Position numbers and translations under genes: made by a program
NCBI GenBank assembly: GCA_016872215.1
Contig: VHAX01000019.1
Span: forward strand, 1-42,877
Origin: Sphingomonadales bacterium
Lineage (GTDB): Bacteria; Bacteroidota; Bacteroidia; UBA7662
DNA length: 42,877 nt
Direction: 5' to 3'
In this document: positions 23,691-32,943 of the stretch, one piece after another
Numbering within the stretch: position 1 is the first letter of the stretch
Layout of the letters: the number at the start of each line of letters is the position of its first letter
Notes under the pieces: generated by a model
Database searches by the model: none
What the model was told of the DNA's origin: nothing
The model's input: only the letters and a program-made list of their open reading frames with translations

Positions 23691-24683
23691 CTATTCATCC
23701 TCCAGCTCAACGGACTGCGTTTCCACGCAGGGCGGATACCAGGTGAGCTCGGGGTGTTCCACAAGGAAGGCCTCACGATCCACCTGTTGCCGCGCTAAAA
23801 AGCGCTGATGCGCGGGCGTTTCAGGGAACCGTGGCCTATGCCGGTCAGCTTGAGTAAAGCGAAGCGCCTGCTCGGCGAGGTCTTGTGCCTTACGGCCAAG
23901 ACAATGCGACACAAACAGATCGATAACCTCGCGTGTGGCCGCGTGGTTGGGGTGAATGAGGTCCACATCATACCAACGGTGGTCGCGCAGCACATCAATC
24001 ACCCACTCATAAGAGGGAAAGTAATGAACCCCATCCAAGGCCTGGCACATCCGATGCGCCAGTTCGATCAGGCGTGCCTTACTGCGGTTGTTATCGATTA
24101 ACCCATCACGCGCATGGCGCACCGGACTCACCGTGAGCAATACCTGTAGGCCAGGGTTGACCCCCCGAACCGCAAGCATGGCCGATAGCAGCTCATCGAA
24201 TAGTGCGTCGACAGAAGGCAACTCCCGCTCAAATTCCCCGGCCGGTGCCCGGTGGTTGTTGGACACCGGTTCGCCCGTGTCGCACCGCACATACCGAAAT
24301 GCGGAACCTAAAGTGAGAATCAGCGTGCCTGCGCTATGAAGGGCTAAATGTCCTTCCCGCACGGCAGCCGCCTGAAGTGCATGCGCAGCATCGGCATTGG
24401 GGTGCGAAAAACGGCTGTGAAATGCCCAGGAATGCCACACATCATTCAGGAAAACAAGGCAATCGGGCCTTGGAGGCTGTCCTTCCAGCAGCATATGCAT
24501 GTGGCGCGCAATCGCGGTTGGATCAAACAAGATGCCGGTGGGGTTGTGCCAGACCCGAAACATGCGGTCCTGCAAAGCCTCGCCCACATGTCGGGTGAAG
24601 CACGATCCCATCAGCAACACGGGCTCGGAATGCTCCAATAGTCGACCGCCAAAATGATAGCGCAGATTCAGCACGTGTTTCAC
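23691..24683 (-). CDS. GSCFA domain protein
   Basis: 330 residues. The GSCFA family signature appears as LLMGSCFTRHVGEAL near the N-terminus, followed by NPTGILFDPTAIARHM, LILTLGSAFRYV, CDTGEPVSNNHR and VLLTVSPVRHARDGL. The family is SGNH/GDSL-like in sequence pattern and common in Bacteroidota and Alphaproteobacteria, with no established reaction. No signal peptide or membrane segment is seen, so it is probably cytosolic. The start is GTG 24683: no ATG precedes the conserved N-terminus. The -7 box ends only 4 bases upstream, so the mRNA would be nearly leaderless; a GTG at 24674 is an alternative. Confidence 0.85.
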   Translation of the reverse strand: MKHVLNLRYHFGGRLLEHSEPVLLMGSCFTRHVGEALQDRMFRVWHNPTGILFDPTAIARHMHMLLEGQPPRPDCLVFLNDVWHSWAFHSRFSHPNADAAHALQAAAVREGHLALHSAGTLILTLGSAFRYVRCDTGEPVSNNHRAPAGEFERELPSVDALFDELLSAMLAVRGVNPGLQVLLTVSPVRHARDGLIDNNRSKARLIELAHRMCQALDGVHYFPSYEWVIDVLRDHRWYDVDLIHPNHAATREVIDLFVSHCLGRKAQDLAEQALRFTQADRHRPRFPETPAHQRFLARQQVDREAFLVEHPELTWYPPCVETQSVELEDE

Positions 24684-24687
24684 CCCG

Positions 24688-24695
24688 CAAAAATA
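24688..24695 (-). promoter_or_regulatory. -7 box of the GSCFA gene
   Basis: The minus strand reads TATTTTTG, a perfect TAnnTTTG match, ending 4 bases before the GTG start. Transcription would begin at or within a few bases of the start codon. Confidence 0.55.
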
Positions 24696-24777
24696 CGTCT
24701 AAATGGCCTAAACGGGAGAGACCACAACCACCTCATTCAATGGTGGGGCCACGCAATACCACGGCACTTTTTCGACC

Positions 24778-27700
24778 CTACCGGATCAGATTGATGACCC
24801 CTTTGGTGGACACTTTCTGGCCAACGCAATTGTTCTGGCGTATTTCATAGGGATAAACGCCTGGGTCGTAGTTTTTCCCATCCCACGAAACCCGTAGCCC
24901 CGAATCCTGGTGGATCAGACGCCCCCACCGATCAAAAATTCTGAGTTCCATGGTGAATTCCGATTCCACAAACCACACGTCATTGGTTCCGTTGCCGTTC
25001 GGGCTAAACGCATTGGGCATGGGGGCGAAGGCATCGTACACTTCATTGCGCACACGAATGCGGGTTGGGGGCGATAAACACCCACCAGGTGAAGACGCTG
25101 AAACCTCCAGATCCAATACATCGAAATTATCATTAAGCACAAACAGGGATCCTCTGGCCAATACATTGAGCGGATTTCCCGGCTCATACCAAACCAAATC
25201 CGGACGATTGCGGTCGAGGTACCAAAGCTCATAGCCTGGAAGCCAGCAGATCAATGAGTCAAACCCCCCAACAGACGCAGGGGTGCGGTCAACCAGCAGG
25301 TTCAAACGATAAACCGAATCGCAGCGACTGGCGAAACTCCGGCGCACGACATAAGTCCCGGATTGCTTAATCCAGATGCCTGAAACGGGCCAGAACAGGG
25401 AGTCGCAAACAAATGTCTGTTCTACCATGCTGTCTGTTCGCCCCATACTGAGCGTGAGCCTAACCGTACTGTCGCAACCAGTTGAACTCTGAAAAATCGT
25501 AGAATACTGCCCGCTTTGGCGTAAAACCTGGCCATTCCAAACCAAACTGTCGCACGCACTTAAACTAAATGACGTGTCCCCCGTATAACCCACGGTCAGA
25601 TTGAGCATCGCCAGACTATCGCAACCCACGGAATTGGTTGACTGATAGCTATAAACCCCCGTTGTCCTGTAAATCTGACCATTCCAAAGTAGACTATCAC
25701 ACACAACACGTGTTTGTGTCGACTGGCTGGGTTGATTAACGGTCAGGTTCAGGGTTACTGTACTGTCGCACCCCACATAATTGGGGGTGATGTACGTATA
25801 GGTACCCGCATTCGACAAAATCTGGCCGTTGAAGAAGTAGGTTGCCGGGAAACAAACAGCGGCGTTAATAGATGTATTGCTCACGGGCAAGACCGTTACA
25901 GACCTGCTCACCGTATCCGACAAACACCCGAAGGCATCCTGCACAACATATTTAACCGCCACTGAACCTGCAGAGATGGCGTTCAATAGTCCGCTGACCT
26001 GACCGATAGAGGCCACCGCAGGGTTGCTACTATACCACCTGCCACCAGAAATACTGGATGAAAAGCCTGTTTGTGACCCAACACAAAGGCTCTGGTTACC
26101 GGAAAGTATACCAGCCAGGGGCCGCGCATTCACGGTCATAATCCGAGTGGCGGAGGTGGGTGGACAAACTCCATTTCCAAACAGCGTGTATGTAATGGTT
26201 GCCGTTCCTGCGCCGATACCCGTAACCAATCCGGTCACCGAATTAACCCGTGCAACTGACGTATCGCTGCTGCTCCACACCCCCCCACTTGTCGCTGCAG
26301 AATAAACGGTTGTCGCCCCAACACAAATTCCCTGGCTTCCGGATAGTTGTCCGGTCACCGGCCGATTCGTGATTTGAAGATTCAGAAATATCGTGCTGTC
26401 GCACCCAACTGAATTGGTGAGCGTATAAGGATACAATCCGCTGCTTGTGTAGCGCTGTCCATTCAATGCCCAAACAAACGAGTCACATGCGGAAACAGCC
26501 ACAGTATCAAAGGACGACCGATTAATCAACAAAGTCAATCTATTGTTCCTGCAACCACGCTGGGCCTGATAATACCCCGATTGGGTGTATGTCTGGCCAT
26601 TCACAGACCAAGTATAAGAGTTACACGCTGAAACACTGGCCAAGACTGTATCTCGAGGCGTTACTAGTACATAGCCGTCTACAAACACGCTCGTCAACGT
26701 ATTCCCTGATGAATCAGCAATTTCACAATTTCCACCATTATCCGAATCAAAGTTCATAACACTACTTGATGAGGCCAGGAATTTGAACTCAATTAGGGTT
26801 CCACTGCCAATATTAGACGCAACCAAACTGTACCAAGCTAAATATATCTTACCAGGCAGGGGAGAGTTCACAATCAAATTGCCACTCAACTGACTGTTCT
26901 GGAAACCACGATATAAAAGAGCAGATGAGTCATAATCGATGACCAACGAAACGGCTCCAATGCCCGTGAAATTCTGAACCCGAACGGGCACAACCACGAG
27001 CGTATCGGCTGGTCCACCCTGACAAGCAAAAGCTGTGTCGATAAACAAACCAGGGCCATTCAAGCCCGTAACCTGAAGCGTGCAAACAGACGAAGTATCT
27101 GCTCCACAGGCGTTGCTTACCCTGCATCTAAACAAATAGCCTGTCATTCCGGGATTAACATTAGAGATGCCCAATGTTGCCGTATTGATGCCCGTGTATA
27201 CCGATCCTGCGATGACAGGCACCCAACCTGTTCCCGGATTTAAAAACCATTGAAAGCCGGTTGCAGCGGGCGATAATACAGATATGGAGGTGTTCTGCCC
27301 AGCCAACACAGACACGGTTGTTGGAGGCTGTACGCTGATCTGTGGAGTTGAGCGAACAGAAATATTTTTTACCGTGCGCTGACAGGCATTCGGTCCGGAT
27401 GCGGGCAGGGTGTAGATTACCTGTGCCTGTCCGATGGCTATGCCTGTAACCACTCCAGTAGAACTTACGGCCAATACAGAAAGATTTGAACTGCTCCATT
27501 GCCATTGCCCGCCAGCTGAATTGGGATTCATTTGCGTGGTGCCACCTACGCAAACCGTTGAATCCCCATTGATTCTGAGATTATCGGGCGTGAATCTATG
27601 CAATTCAGGTGCCGTGCTGGCAACACTCCATGCCGTATTGTTTCTATTGGCTACAACGTGTGCCACGTCACCTGCGTTGTTGTGCAAGCCAAGCACAGCA

Positions 27701-28317
27701 CGATTGGCGTTTGTGACCGTACAAGCCGGTTTTTGGTAGATGTAGACTTCGATGATGTTCGTACACTCATTCAGCACAATTTGGAAGGTACCATTAGAAG
27801 TCAAACATCCATTCATTGGCCAGACGTTGTAGGTCACCACAAACTGTCTGTTGGGCGAGGCGCCATCGGTTCGGTAACGCACCGAACCTACACCCCCAAT
27901 ATTATTCCAATCCTGCCACGGAGCCATGATGCAGTTTTTGGGTGTAGTGTTGGCCGCGCTGGGCAGCGTCACCGGAATTGCATTGGTGTTTGCGGTGGCG
28001 AGTGTTTGAGGAGTGAAGGCAACCCAGCCATTTGTGTTGATGTAGAGCTGGTTGTATGAGGTACCATAGAAGCGAAAATAAAATGGCAGTGTAATGGCCG
28101 ATGAAACCGCATCATTTTGACTTGTAAATGTTACTTGTGTGCCGCCAGTAAGAGCTGGTGGATTGACCCACGTGGCTTGGGAGATTGTGTAGCCTGGCTG
28201 GGCTAAGGCGTAATACGGACCAACCAGTAACAAGAACAAGAAAACCCCCTGAAATGAAAAGACGTATGGCTTCCCCCGATTAAATCCAACAGGCTTCTGA
28301 AAGTCATTTTTGAACAT
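24778..28317 (-). CDS. Giant T9SS-exported multidomain surface protein with Ig-like and cohesin-like modules
   Basis: 1179 residues from ATG 28317. Signal peptide to about 40 (FLFLLLVGPYYALAQ). The N-terminal module is paralogous to that of the adhesin at 11470-13980 (IGFTF-type fold, INTNGWVAFTPQ, NCIMAPWQDW, GTFQIVLNECTNIIEVYIYQKPACT). Next are a BIG2-like Ig domain (WSSSNLSVLAVSSTGVVTGIAIGQA) and another Ig-like domain. A cohesin-like module follows (VVVPVRVQNFTGIGAVSLVIDYDSSALLYRGF to EFKFLASSS). Two CDxxxW repeats, two further BIG2-like units (VWSSSDTSVARVNSVTGLVTGIGAG), four more GCDS repeats and a type B sorting domain (FSPNGNGTNDVWFVESEFTMELRIFDRWGRLI) complete it. Probably surface adhesion or scaffolding. 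Confidence 0.85.
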   Translation of the reverse strand: MFKNDFQKPVGFNRGKPYVFSFQGVFLFLLLVGPYYALAQPGYTISQATWVNPPALTGGTQVTFTSQNDAVSSAITLPFYFRFYGTSYNQLYINTNGWVAFTPQTLATANTNAIPVTLPSAANTTPKNCIMAPWQDWNNIGGVGSVRYRTDGASPNRQFVVTYNVWPMNGCLTSNGTFQIVLNECTNIIEVYIYQKPACTVTNANRAVLGLHNNAGDVAHVVANRNNTAWSVASTAPELHRFTPDNLRINGDSTVCVGGTTQMNPNSAGGQWQWSSSNLSVLAVSSTGVVTGIAIGQAQVIYTLPASGPNACQRTVKNISVRSTPQISVQPPTTVSVLAGQNTSISVLSPAATGFQWFLNPGTGWVPVIAGSVYTGINTATLGISNVNPGMTGYLFRCRVSNACGADTSSVCTLQVTGLNGPGLFIDTAFACQGGPADTLVVVPVRVQNFTGIGAVSLVIDYDSSALLYRGFQNSQLSGNLIVNSPLPGKIYLAWYSLVASNIGSGTLIEFKFLASSSSVMNFDSDNGGNCEIADSSGNTLTSVFVDGYVLVTPRDTVLASVSACNSYTWSVNGQTYTQSGYYQAQRGCRNNRLTLLINRSSFDTVAVSACDSFVWALNGQRYTSSGLYPYTLTNSVGCDSTIFLNLQITNRPVTGQLSGSQGICVGATTVYSAATSGGVWSSSDTSVARVNSVTGLVTGIGAGTATITYTLFGNGVCPPTSATRIMTVNARPLAGILSGNQSLCVGSQTGFSSSISGGRWYSSNPAVASIGQVSGLLNAISAGSVAVKYVVQDAFGCLSDTVSRSVTVLPVSNTSINAAVCFPATYFFNGQILSNAGTYTYITPNYVGCDSTVTLNLTVNQPSQSTQTRVVCDSLLWNGQIYRTTGVYSYQSTNSVGCDSLAMLNLTVGYTGDTSFSLSACDSLVWNGQVLRQSGQYSTIFQSSTGCDSTVRLTLSMGRTDSMVEQTFVCDSLFWPVSGIWIKQSGTYVVRRSFASRCDSVYRLNLLVDRTPASVGGFDSLICWLPGYELWYLDRNRPDLVWYEPGNPLNVLARGSLFVLNDNFDVLDLEVSASSPGGCLSPPTRIRVRNEVYDAFAPMPNAFSPNGNGTNDVWFVESEFTMELRIFDRWGRLIHQDSGLRVSWDGKNYDPGVYPYEIRQNNCVGQKVSTKGVINLIR
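25280..26655 (-). repeat. CDxxxW/GCDS repeats interrupted by two BIG2-like units
   Basis: Two repeats (CNSYTWSVNGQ, CDSFVWALNGQ), then two ~80-residue BIG2-like units sharing GxLSGxQxxCVG, WxSSxxxVA and GxAxxxY. Four more repeats follow (CFPATYFFNGQ, CDSLLWNGQ, CDSLVWNGQ, CDSLFWPVSG). The insertion of Ig-like units within the array shows modular shuffling. Boundaries are approximate. Confidence 0.7.
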
Positions 28318-28378
28318 AAAAAACTGTTTAAGACCGAAAAATAAGGAAAAAGAGACAAAACTCCCTTCACTATAGCAC

Positions 28379-29431
28379 CTAATGGGTATACATTCTACGA
28401 TGCAATTCATGCTCCTGCCCGCTGTGCGACACCAGGATTTGTCCATCCTCAGCATCCGTTATGTACCCCAGCATACAGATATCCGGGTGTCCTTCGAACT
28501 TATCACTCAACGACGATGGGAGCGTGAATAGCAGTTCATAATCCTCACCTCCACTCAAGGCGCATAGGGTTGGGTCAATTTGAAATTGGGTGGCCAGTTC
28601 GCGTACCTGAGGGTCGATCGGTATCCGATCTTCATAGAGCCGGCAACCCACGCCTGAGGCGCGACAAAGAGCAGCTATGTCGTGGCCCAAGCCAGAGCTG
28701 AGGTCAATCAGCGAAGTGGGTATACATCCTATAGTGTCGAAAATGGACGACATATCGGTGCGGGCGGCGGGACGAATCTGCCGCTGCAGCAAATACTCAT
28801 AGGCTCCAAAATCAGGCTGAATTCCGGGGTCTTCGCGGTATATTCGCTTTTCACGCTCAAGTAAGTTCAGCCCCATAAATGCAGCCCCGAGGTCGCCACT
28901 CACACAGATGAGTTCGCCCTTACGTGCTCCGGTGCGGCCAACCAATCGATCGGCAGGGGCGCTCCCAATGGCCGTAACCGACAAGGTGAGTCCACCCGTC
29001 GATGAAGTTACGTCACCCCCCACCAAATCAACCCCGTAATCCGCACAGGCAGCATGCACGCCTTTGTATAGTTCCTCGACTGCCTCAACAGTGTACTTAG
29101 CGGAAATGGCCAAACCCAGAAGTATTTGTCGCGGCACCGCATTCATAGCCACCACATCGCTGATTCCGGCCACCACCAATTTATATCCCAAATGCCTGAG
29201 GGGAAAATACGTCGTGTCGAAATGCACCCCCTCCACCATCAGGTCGGTCGAAACCACCCATTCCTCTCCGGGTATGGACTGAATTCGGGCGGCATCATCA
29301 CCCACGCCTTGTCGGGTTGAAGTTTGGCGGTGAACCACATTGGTCGTGATCCGCTCGATCAGCGCCGCCACTCCAATTTGTCCGATCGGGGTGAGACCAT
29401 CACCCCCCTCTTTCTTCAATAAACTGCTCAT
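28379..29431 (-). CDS. thiL: Thiamine-monophosphate kinase
   Basis: Phosphorylates thiamine monophosphate to thiamine diphosphate with ATP, the last step of cofactor synthesis. 350 residues from ATG 29431. It carries the AIR-synthase-like signatures of ThiL: GVGDDAARIQ, STDLMVEGVHFDTTYF, HLGYKLVVAGISDVVAMNAVP, GGDVTSSTGGLTLSVTAIG, then ICVSGDLGAAFMGL and DLSSGLGHDIAALC with GGEDYELLF. Conserved Asp residues of the Mg/phosphate loop are present. No other thiamine genes are adjacent. The start is fixed by a promoter box whose last base is 5 nt before the ATG, so the longer upstream frame is not transcribed and the mRNA is probably leaderless. Confidence 0.95.
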   Translation of the reverse strand: MSSLLKKEGGDGLTPIGQIGVAALIERITTNVVHRQTSTRQGVGDDAARIQSIPGEEWVVSTDLMVEGVHFDTTYFPLRHLGYKLVVAGISDVVAMNAVPRQILLGLAISAKYTVEAVEELYKGVHAACADYGVDLVGGDVTSSTGGLTLSVTAIGSAPADRLVGRTGARKGELICVSGDLGAAFMGLNLLEREKRIYREDPGIQPDFGAYEYLLQRQIRPAARTDMSSIFDTIGCIPTSLIDLSSGLGHDIAALCRASGVGCRLYEDRIPIDPQVRELATQFQIDPTLCALSGGEDYELLFTLPSSLSDKFEGHPDICMLGYITDAEDGQILVSHSGQEHELHRRMYTH

Positions 29432-29435
29432 AATG

Positions 29436-29443
29436 CAAATATA
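29436..29443 (-). promoter_or_regulatory. -7 box of thiL
   Basis: The minus strand reads TATATTTG, a perfect match, with only four bases between it and the ATG at 29431. Confidence 0.6.
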
Positions 29444-29710
29444 CCCTTTACCGCCCACCCCTACGTCGCAAACAGGCTCTAACCCACCCCGTTCACACGC
29501 CCTCAATAACCACCCCCCTATGGTTCCCACCTGTTAATTTCACCTTCCCTTACTTCAACTGTAATGTTTTCACCCAATCATTCTGCCATCCCCTGTTCTC
29601 ACCTATATTATTCAGCCCTGGGTTCACCCGCCCTTATTAACCCCCTAATTCGGCTTAATTCATACAAATAACCGCCTTCATTCAGTCGCCCTCTGTTCGC
29701 CCAAGGCCCG
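29444..29710. other. C/T-biased intergenic region upstream of the DegT gene
   Basis: About 270 bases without a gene. The + strand is C/T-rich and G-poor, with scattered short words such as TTCACC, TTCACCC, CTCACC and TTCGCCC at irregular 20-30 base spacing. It resembles the region before ettA (7680-7850) in composition. No RNA fold or ORF of note is seen. Confidence 0.45.
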
Positions 29711-29718
29711 TATCTTTG
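29711..29718 (+). promoter_or_regulatory. -7 box of the DegT aminotransferase gene
   Basis: TATCTTTG is a perfect TAnnTTTG match, 24 bases before ATG 29743. Confidence 0.55.
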
Positions 29719-29742
29719 TCGAATTCAAACACATGACCGAAG

Positions 29743-30861
29743 ATGAGCATGATTCCAATGGTGGATTTAAAGTCCCAGTATACTCAGATCAAAGAAGAAA
29801 TCGACCGGGGGATCCGGGAGGTCATTGATAACACCGCATTTATTAACGGCCCTGCCGTCAAGTCCTTTGCGTCGGAACTAAGCACCTATTTGGGCGGAGC
29901 ACAGGTCATTCCCTGCGCCAACGGCACCGATGCCCTCCAGATTGCCATGATGGCCCTCGATCTGAGGCCTGGCGATGAGGTGATCACGGCCAATTTTACC
30001 TATGTGGCCACCGCCGAAGTCATCGCTCTCCTCCGGCTCAAGCCGGTATTGGTGGATGTCCACCCTAAATATTTCACCCTCGATCTGGAGGCAGTTGAGG
30101 TGGCCATCACCCCCCGCACACGGGCGATTGTGCCGGTGCACCTGTTCGGACAATGTGCAGAGATGGGGCCTCTCCTCCAATTGGCCGAACGGCACGGACT
30201 CGCCGTAATTGAGGATACGGCCCAGGCCATCGGTGCCGATTACCTGGACAGTGAAGGCAACATCCGCAAGGCGGGCACGCTGGGTACCATCGGCTGCACC
30301 TCATTTTTCCCCAGCAAAAACCTGGGCTGCTACGGCGATGGCGGGGCTTTGTTTACCCACAACTTCGAGCTGGCCCATACCCTGCAAATGGTGTGCAACC
30401 ACGGGCAACGCATGCAATACTACCACGACGAGGTAGGGGTAAACTCGCGACTAGACTCAATACAAGCAGCCATACTGAGAGCTAAATTACCCCACCTCGA
30501 CCGCTACAACCGCTCGCGAAATCAGGCGGCGATGTACTACAACGCAGCCTTTTCGGGGATTGACTGGCTCACCTGCCCCTCCACTGCGCTCTGGTCGACC
30601 CACGTCTTCCACCAATACACCCTCCAACTGGCCGCGGGTGTATCGCGCGAAAAACTCCGCGATCATCTGGCCGAATCGGGCATCCCCCTGATGATCTATT
30701 ACCCGGTTCCCCTCAACGAGCAAAAAGCCTACGCGCAGGCGGGCGATTATCCGGTGACGCGCCGCCTGTGCAACACCGTTTTCTCACTGCCCATGCACAG
30801 CGAGCTGACTCCAGCTATTCAAGACCGCATCATTGAAGGTGTTTGCTCCTTCAAACCCTAA
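29743..30861 (+). CDS. DegT/DnrJ/EryC1/StrS-family sugar aminotransferase
   Basis: PLP-dependent transamination of a nucleotide-linked ketosugar, making an amino sugar for surface polysaccharide or glycoprotein. 372 residues, the normal length. MVDLKSQYTQIKEEID and FINGPAVKSFASELSTYLG open the fold. CANGTDALQIA is the phosphate-binding loop, IEDTAQAIGA contains the cofactor-contacting Asp158, and SFFPSKNLGCYGDGGALFT holds Lys192, the Schiff-base lysine. NSRLDSIQAAIL and YYPVPLNEQKAY are typical of WbpE/VioA-like members, but the exact sugar cannot be read from sequence. It stands alone as a + strand gene, convergent with the ugd cluster. Confidence 0.92.
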   Translation: MSMIPMVDLKSQYTQIKEEIDRGIREVIDNTAFINGPAVKSFASELSTYLGGAQVIPCANGTDALQIAMMALDLRPGDEVITANFTYVATAEVIALLRLKPVLVDVHPKYFTLDLEAVEVAITPRTRAIVPVHLFGQCAEMGPLLQLAERHGLAVIEDTAQAIGADYLDSEGNIRKAGTLGTIGCTSFFPSKNLGCYGDGGALFTHNFELAHTLQMVCNHGQRMQYYHDEVGVNSRLDSIQAAILRAKLPHLDRYNRSRNQAAMYYNAAFSGIDWLTCPSTALWSTHVFHQYTLQLAAGVSREKLRDHLAESGIPLMIYYPVPLNEQKAYAQAGDYPVTRRLCNTVFSLPMHSELTPAIQDRIIEGVCSFKP

Positions 30862-30918
30862 AAATCTTAAGTAGGCAAGGATCGTACAATCCAGGCCACA
30901 ACATACCACTGATACCGA

Positions 30919-31485
30919 CTAAGAAATGGTGTCCTTTGACTCCTGATCCTCCAGGTACCGCAACAAATCCTGTTCATCCATTCCCATCACCTGAATCATT
31001 TGTCGCGCCTCCACAGCTCGGGGGTGCAGGGGGTATTCATCGATTACCCGCTGCAAAAACTCATTCGCCTTCTGCTGCTCGCTGATGTCGTTGTGCAACA
31101 TAAATCCCGCAAAAAACAAGGCTTCCGGGGCTTGGGGCGATTTAGGGTAGCGTCTAACGAGCAGTTCCAGAGTCGTGCACGCATCTTGCACCCGATACAT
31201 CCCCCGCATGACATCCGCAGCCCTGAATAAATAATCGGGACACTTGGGATCATTCGGCCAGCGCTCCTGAAAGCGCAGATAATCCTTAATTACCTGTGCA
31301 GCCGCAGAATCATTCAATGCCACATCCTCGTTCAACAAAACCCTCTCCAGGCTATCAATCCTTCCCACAATTTGCTCCTGCGGCTCCAAAACCTCCGCCT
31401 TTTTACCACTCTTTTGCCCGCAACCCGTAAGAGATAGCTCAAATAGAGCCCCCGAAAGCAATACAAACCAAACGATCCGCCTCAT
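30919..31485 (-). CDS. Tetratricopeptide-repeat lipoprotein of unknown role
   Basis: 188 residues. The signal ends in LTGCG, a lipobox with Cys22 as lipidated residue. After a short charged linker come TPR-like helical pairs (about 62-165), e.g. CPDYLFRAADVMRGMYRVQDACTTLELLVRRYPKSPQAPEALFFAGFML and ANEFLQRVIDEYPLHPRAVEA. They resemble the TPRs of YbgF/BamD-like periplasmic proteins. The start codon lies 3 bases after the ugd stop, so the two genes form one transcription unit. A scaffolding job in the envelope is the usual inference for such proteins. Confidence 0.75.
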   Translation of the reverse strand: MRRIVWFVLLSGALFELSLTGCGQKSGKKAEVLEPQEQIVGRIDSLERVLLNEDVALNDSAAAQVIKDYLRFQERWPNDPKCPDYLFRAADVMRGMYRVQDACTTLELLVRRYPKSPQAPEALFFAGFMLHNDISEQQKANEFLQRVIDEYPLHPRAVEARQMIQVMGMDEQDLLRYLEDQESKDTIS

Positions 31486-31488
31486 ACC

Positions 31489-32805
31489 TTAATGCAGTCC
31501 AATACCGTAATAGGAAAAGCCCATCGCGCGCAATTCATGCCGATCGTACTGGTTGCGGCCGTCAAATACGACGTGTCCACGCATCAACTTCTTCACCACC
31601 TCGAAATTGGGCAGCCTAAACTCAGGCCATTCCGTCACCAGCAGCAAGGCATCAGCATCCAAAAGGGCATCGTATGGATCCTTAGCGTAGGTGATGGTGT
31701 CGGCAAATTGATGGCGGGCCTCTTCCATAGCCACCGGATCGTAGGCACGCACACGGGCCCCTTTCGCCAACAACTTCTGGATGATTACTACCGAAGGCGC
31801 CTCCCGCATATCGTCGGTGCGTGGCTTAAAACTAAGCCCCCAAACCGCGAAATTCTTGCCCTTCAAATCTTCGCCAAAATGGCCCAAAATCTTGGTCGGC
31901 AACACCATTTTCTGGTCATCATTCACCGCCTCCACCGCATCCAAAATCCGCAGTGTATAATGATGCTCACGACCTGTACGGATCAGAGCTTTAACATCTT
32001 TGGGAAAGCAGCTTCCACCATAGCCTACACCCGGATATATGAAGCGGTGACCAATACGGGGATCACTGCCGATCCCTTTGCGCACCAAATTCACATCGGC
32101 CCCCAACAACTCACATAAATTGGCGATGTCGTTCATGAAGCTGATTTTCGTAGCTAGCATGGCGTTGGCTGCATATTTGGTCATTTCCGCTGATGGGATG
32201 TCCATATACACCACCGGGTGCCCGTTGAGGGTAAATGGCTTATACAATTTACCCAGAGTCTCTTCGGCCCGCTTTGAACTCGTGCCCACCACAATGCGGT
32301 CAGGCTTCAGGAAGTCTTCAATCGCCGCACCCTCCTTCAAAAACTCCGGATTGGAGGCCACGTCGAAACTCAACTGCTCCTTACGGGACTCTAAGGCCTC
32401 AGCCAGTGCCGTGCGTACCTTCTCGCTGGTGCCCACCGGCACGGTCGATTTGGTAACCACCACCAGGTAGTCGGTTATATGTTGGCCGATTTCGCGGGCC
32501 ACTGCCAAAACGTATTTCAGATCGGCACTGCCATCCTCGCCCGGGGGGGTTCCTACAGCGATGAAGGCCGCCTCCGCACCCGGAAGCGCCTCCACCAAAG
32601 ATGTCCCGAAGTGCAGCCTCCCCTGTGCATAATTCCGCTTCACCATTTCCTCCAACCCAGGCTCATAGATGGGCATGGCCCCCTTTTTCAAACCATCAAT
32701 CTTTTTTTGATCGATGTCGATACACGTCACATCAATTCCCACCTCCGCGAAGCAGGTGCCTGTAACAAGCCCTACATAACCGGTGCCGACGACTACAATT
32801 TTCAT
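31489..32805 (-). CDS. ugd: UDP-glucose 6-dehydrogenase
   Basis: Oxidises UDP-glucose to UDP-glucuronate with two NAD+. 438 residues. The N-terminal Rossmann motif is GTGYVGLVTG (7-16), followed by IYEPGLEEM, FIAVGTPPGEDGSADL and VVTKSTVPVGT. The catalytic thiol is Cys266 in GYGGSCFPKD; SNPEFLKEGAAIEDFLKPDRIVVG and FAVWGLSFKPRTDDMREAPS are also family-specific. The product feeds the UDP-glucuronate decarboxylase encoded at 40153-41133 and other uronic-acid sugars. It is first in a two-gene unit with the TPR lipoprotein and has its own -7 box. Confidence 0.96.
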   Translation of the reverse strand: MKIVVVGTGYVGLVTGTCFAEVGIDVTCIDIDQKKIDGLKKGAMPIYEPGLEEMVKRNYAQGRLHFGTSLVEALPGAEAAFIAVGTPPGEDGSADLKYVLAVAREIGQHITDYLVVVTKSTVPVGTSEKVRTALAEALESRKEQLSFDVASNPEFLKEGAAIEDFLKPDRIVVGTSSKRAEETLGKLYKPFTLNGHPVVYMDIPSAEMTKYAANAMLATKISFMNDIANLCELLGADVNLVRKGIGSDPRIGHRFIYPGVGYGGSCFPKDVKALIRTGREHHYTLRILDAVEAVNDDQKMVLPTKILGHFGEDLKGKNFAVWGLSFKPRTDDMREAPSVVIIQKLLAKGARVRAYDPVAMEEARHQFADTITYAKDPYDALLDADALLLVTEWPEFRLPNFEVVKKLMRGHVVFDGRNQYDRHELRAMGFSYYGIGLH

Positions 32806-32823
32806 AAACTTATTTTAGAGCCG

Positions 32824-32831
32824 CAAAAATA
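32824..32831 (-). promoter_or_regulatory. -7 box of ugd
   Basis: The minus strand reads TATTTTTG, a perfect TAnnTTTG match, 18 bases before the ugd ATG. Confidence 0.55.
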
Positions 32832-32943
32832 CAGAAAAAGAGTGCTTAAATATCGATTGATGAAGTGTTACAAGAGGGCATTCCTATTCTATTCTTCACT
32901 CGCAGTGGATCAATCATCCATTCCCTAAACCCCCTCAACGGCC

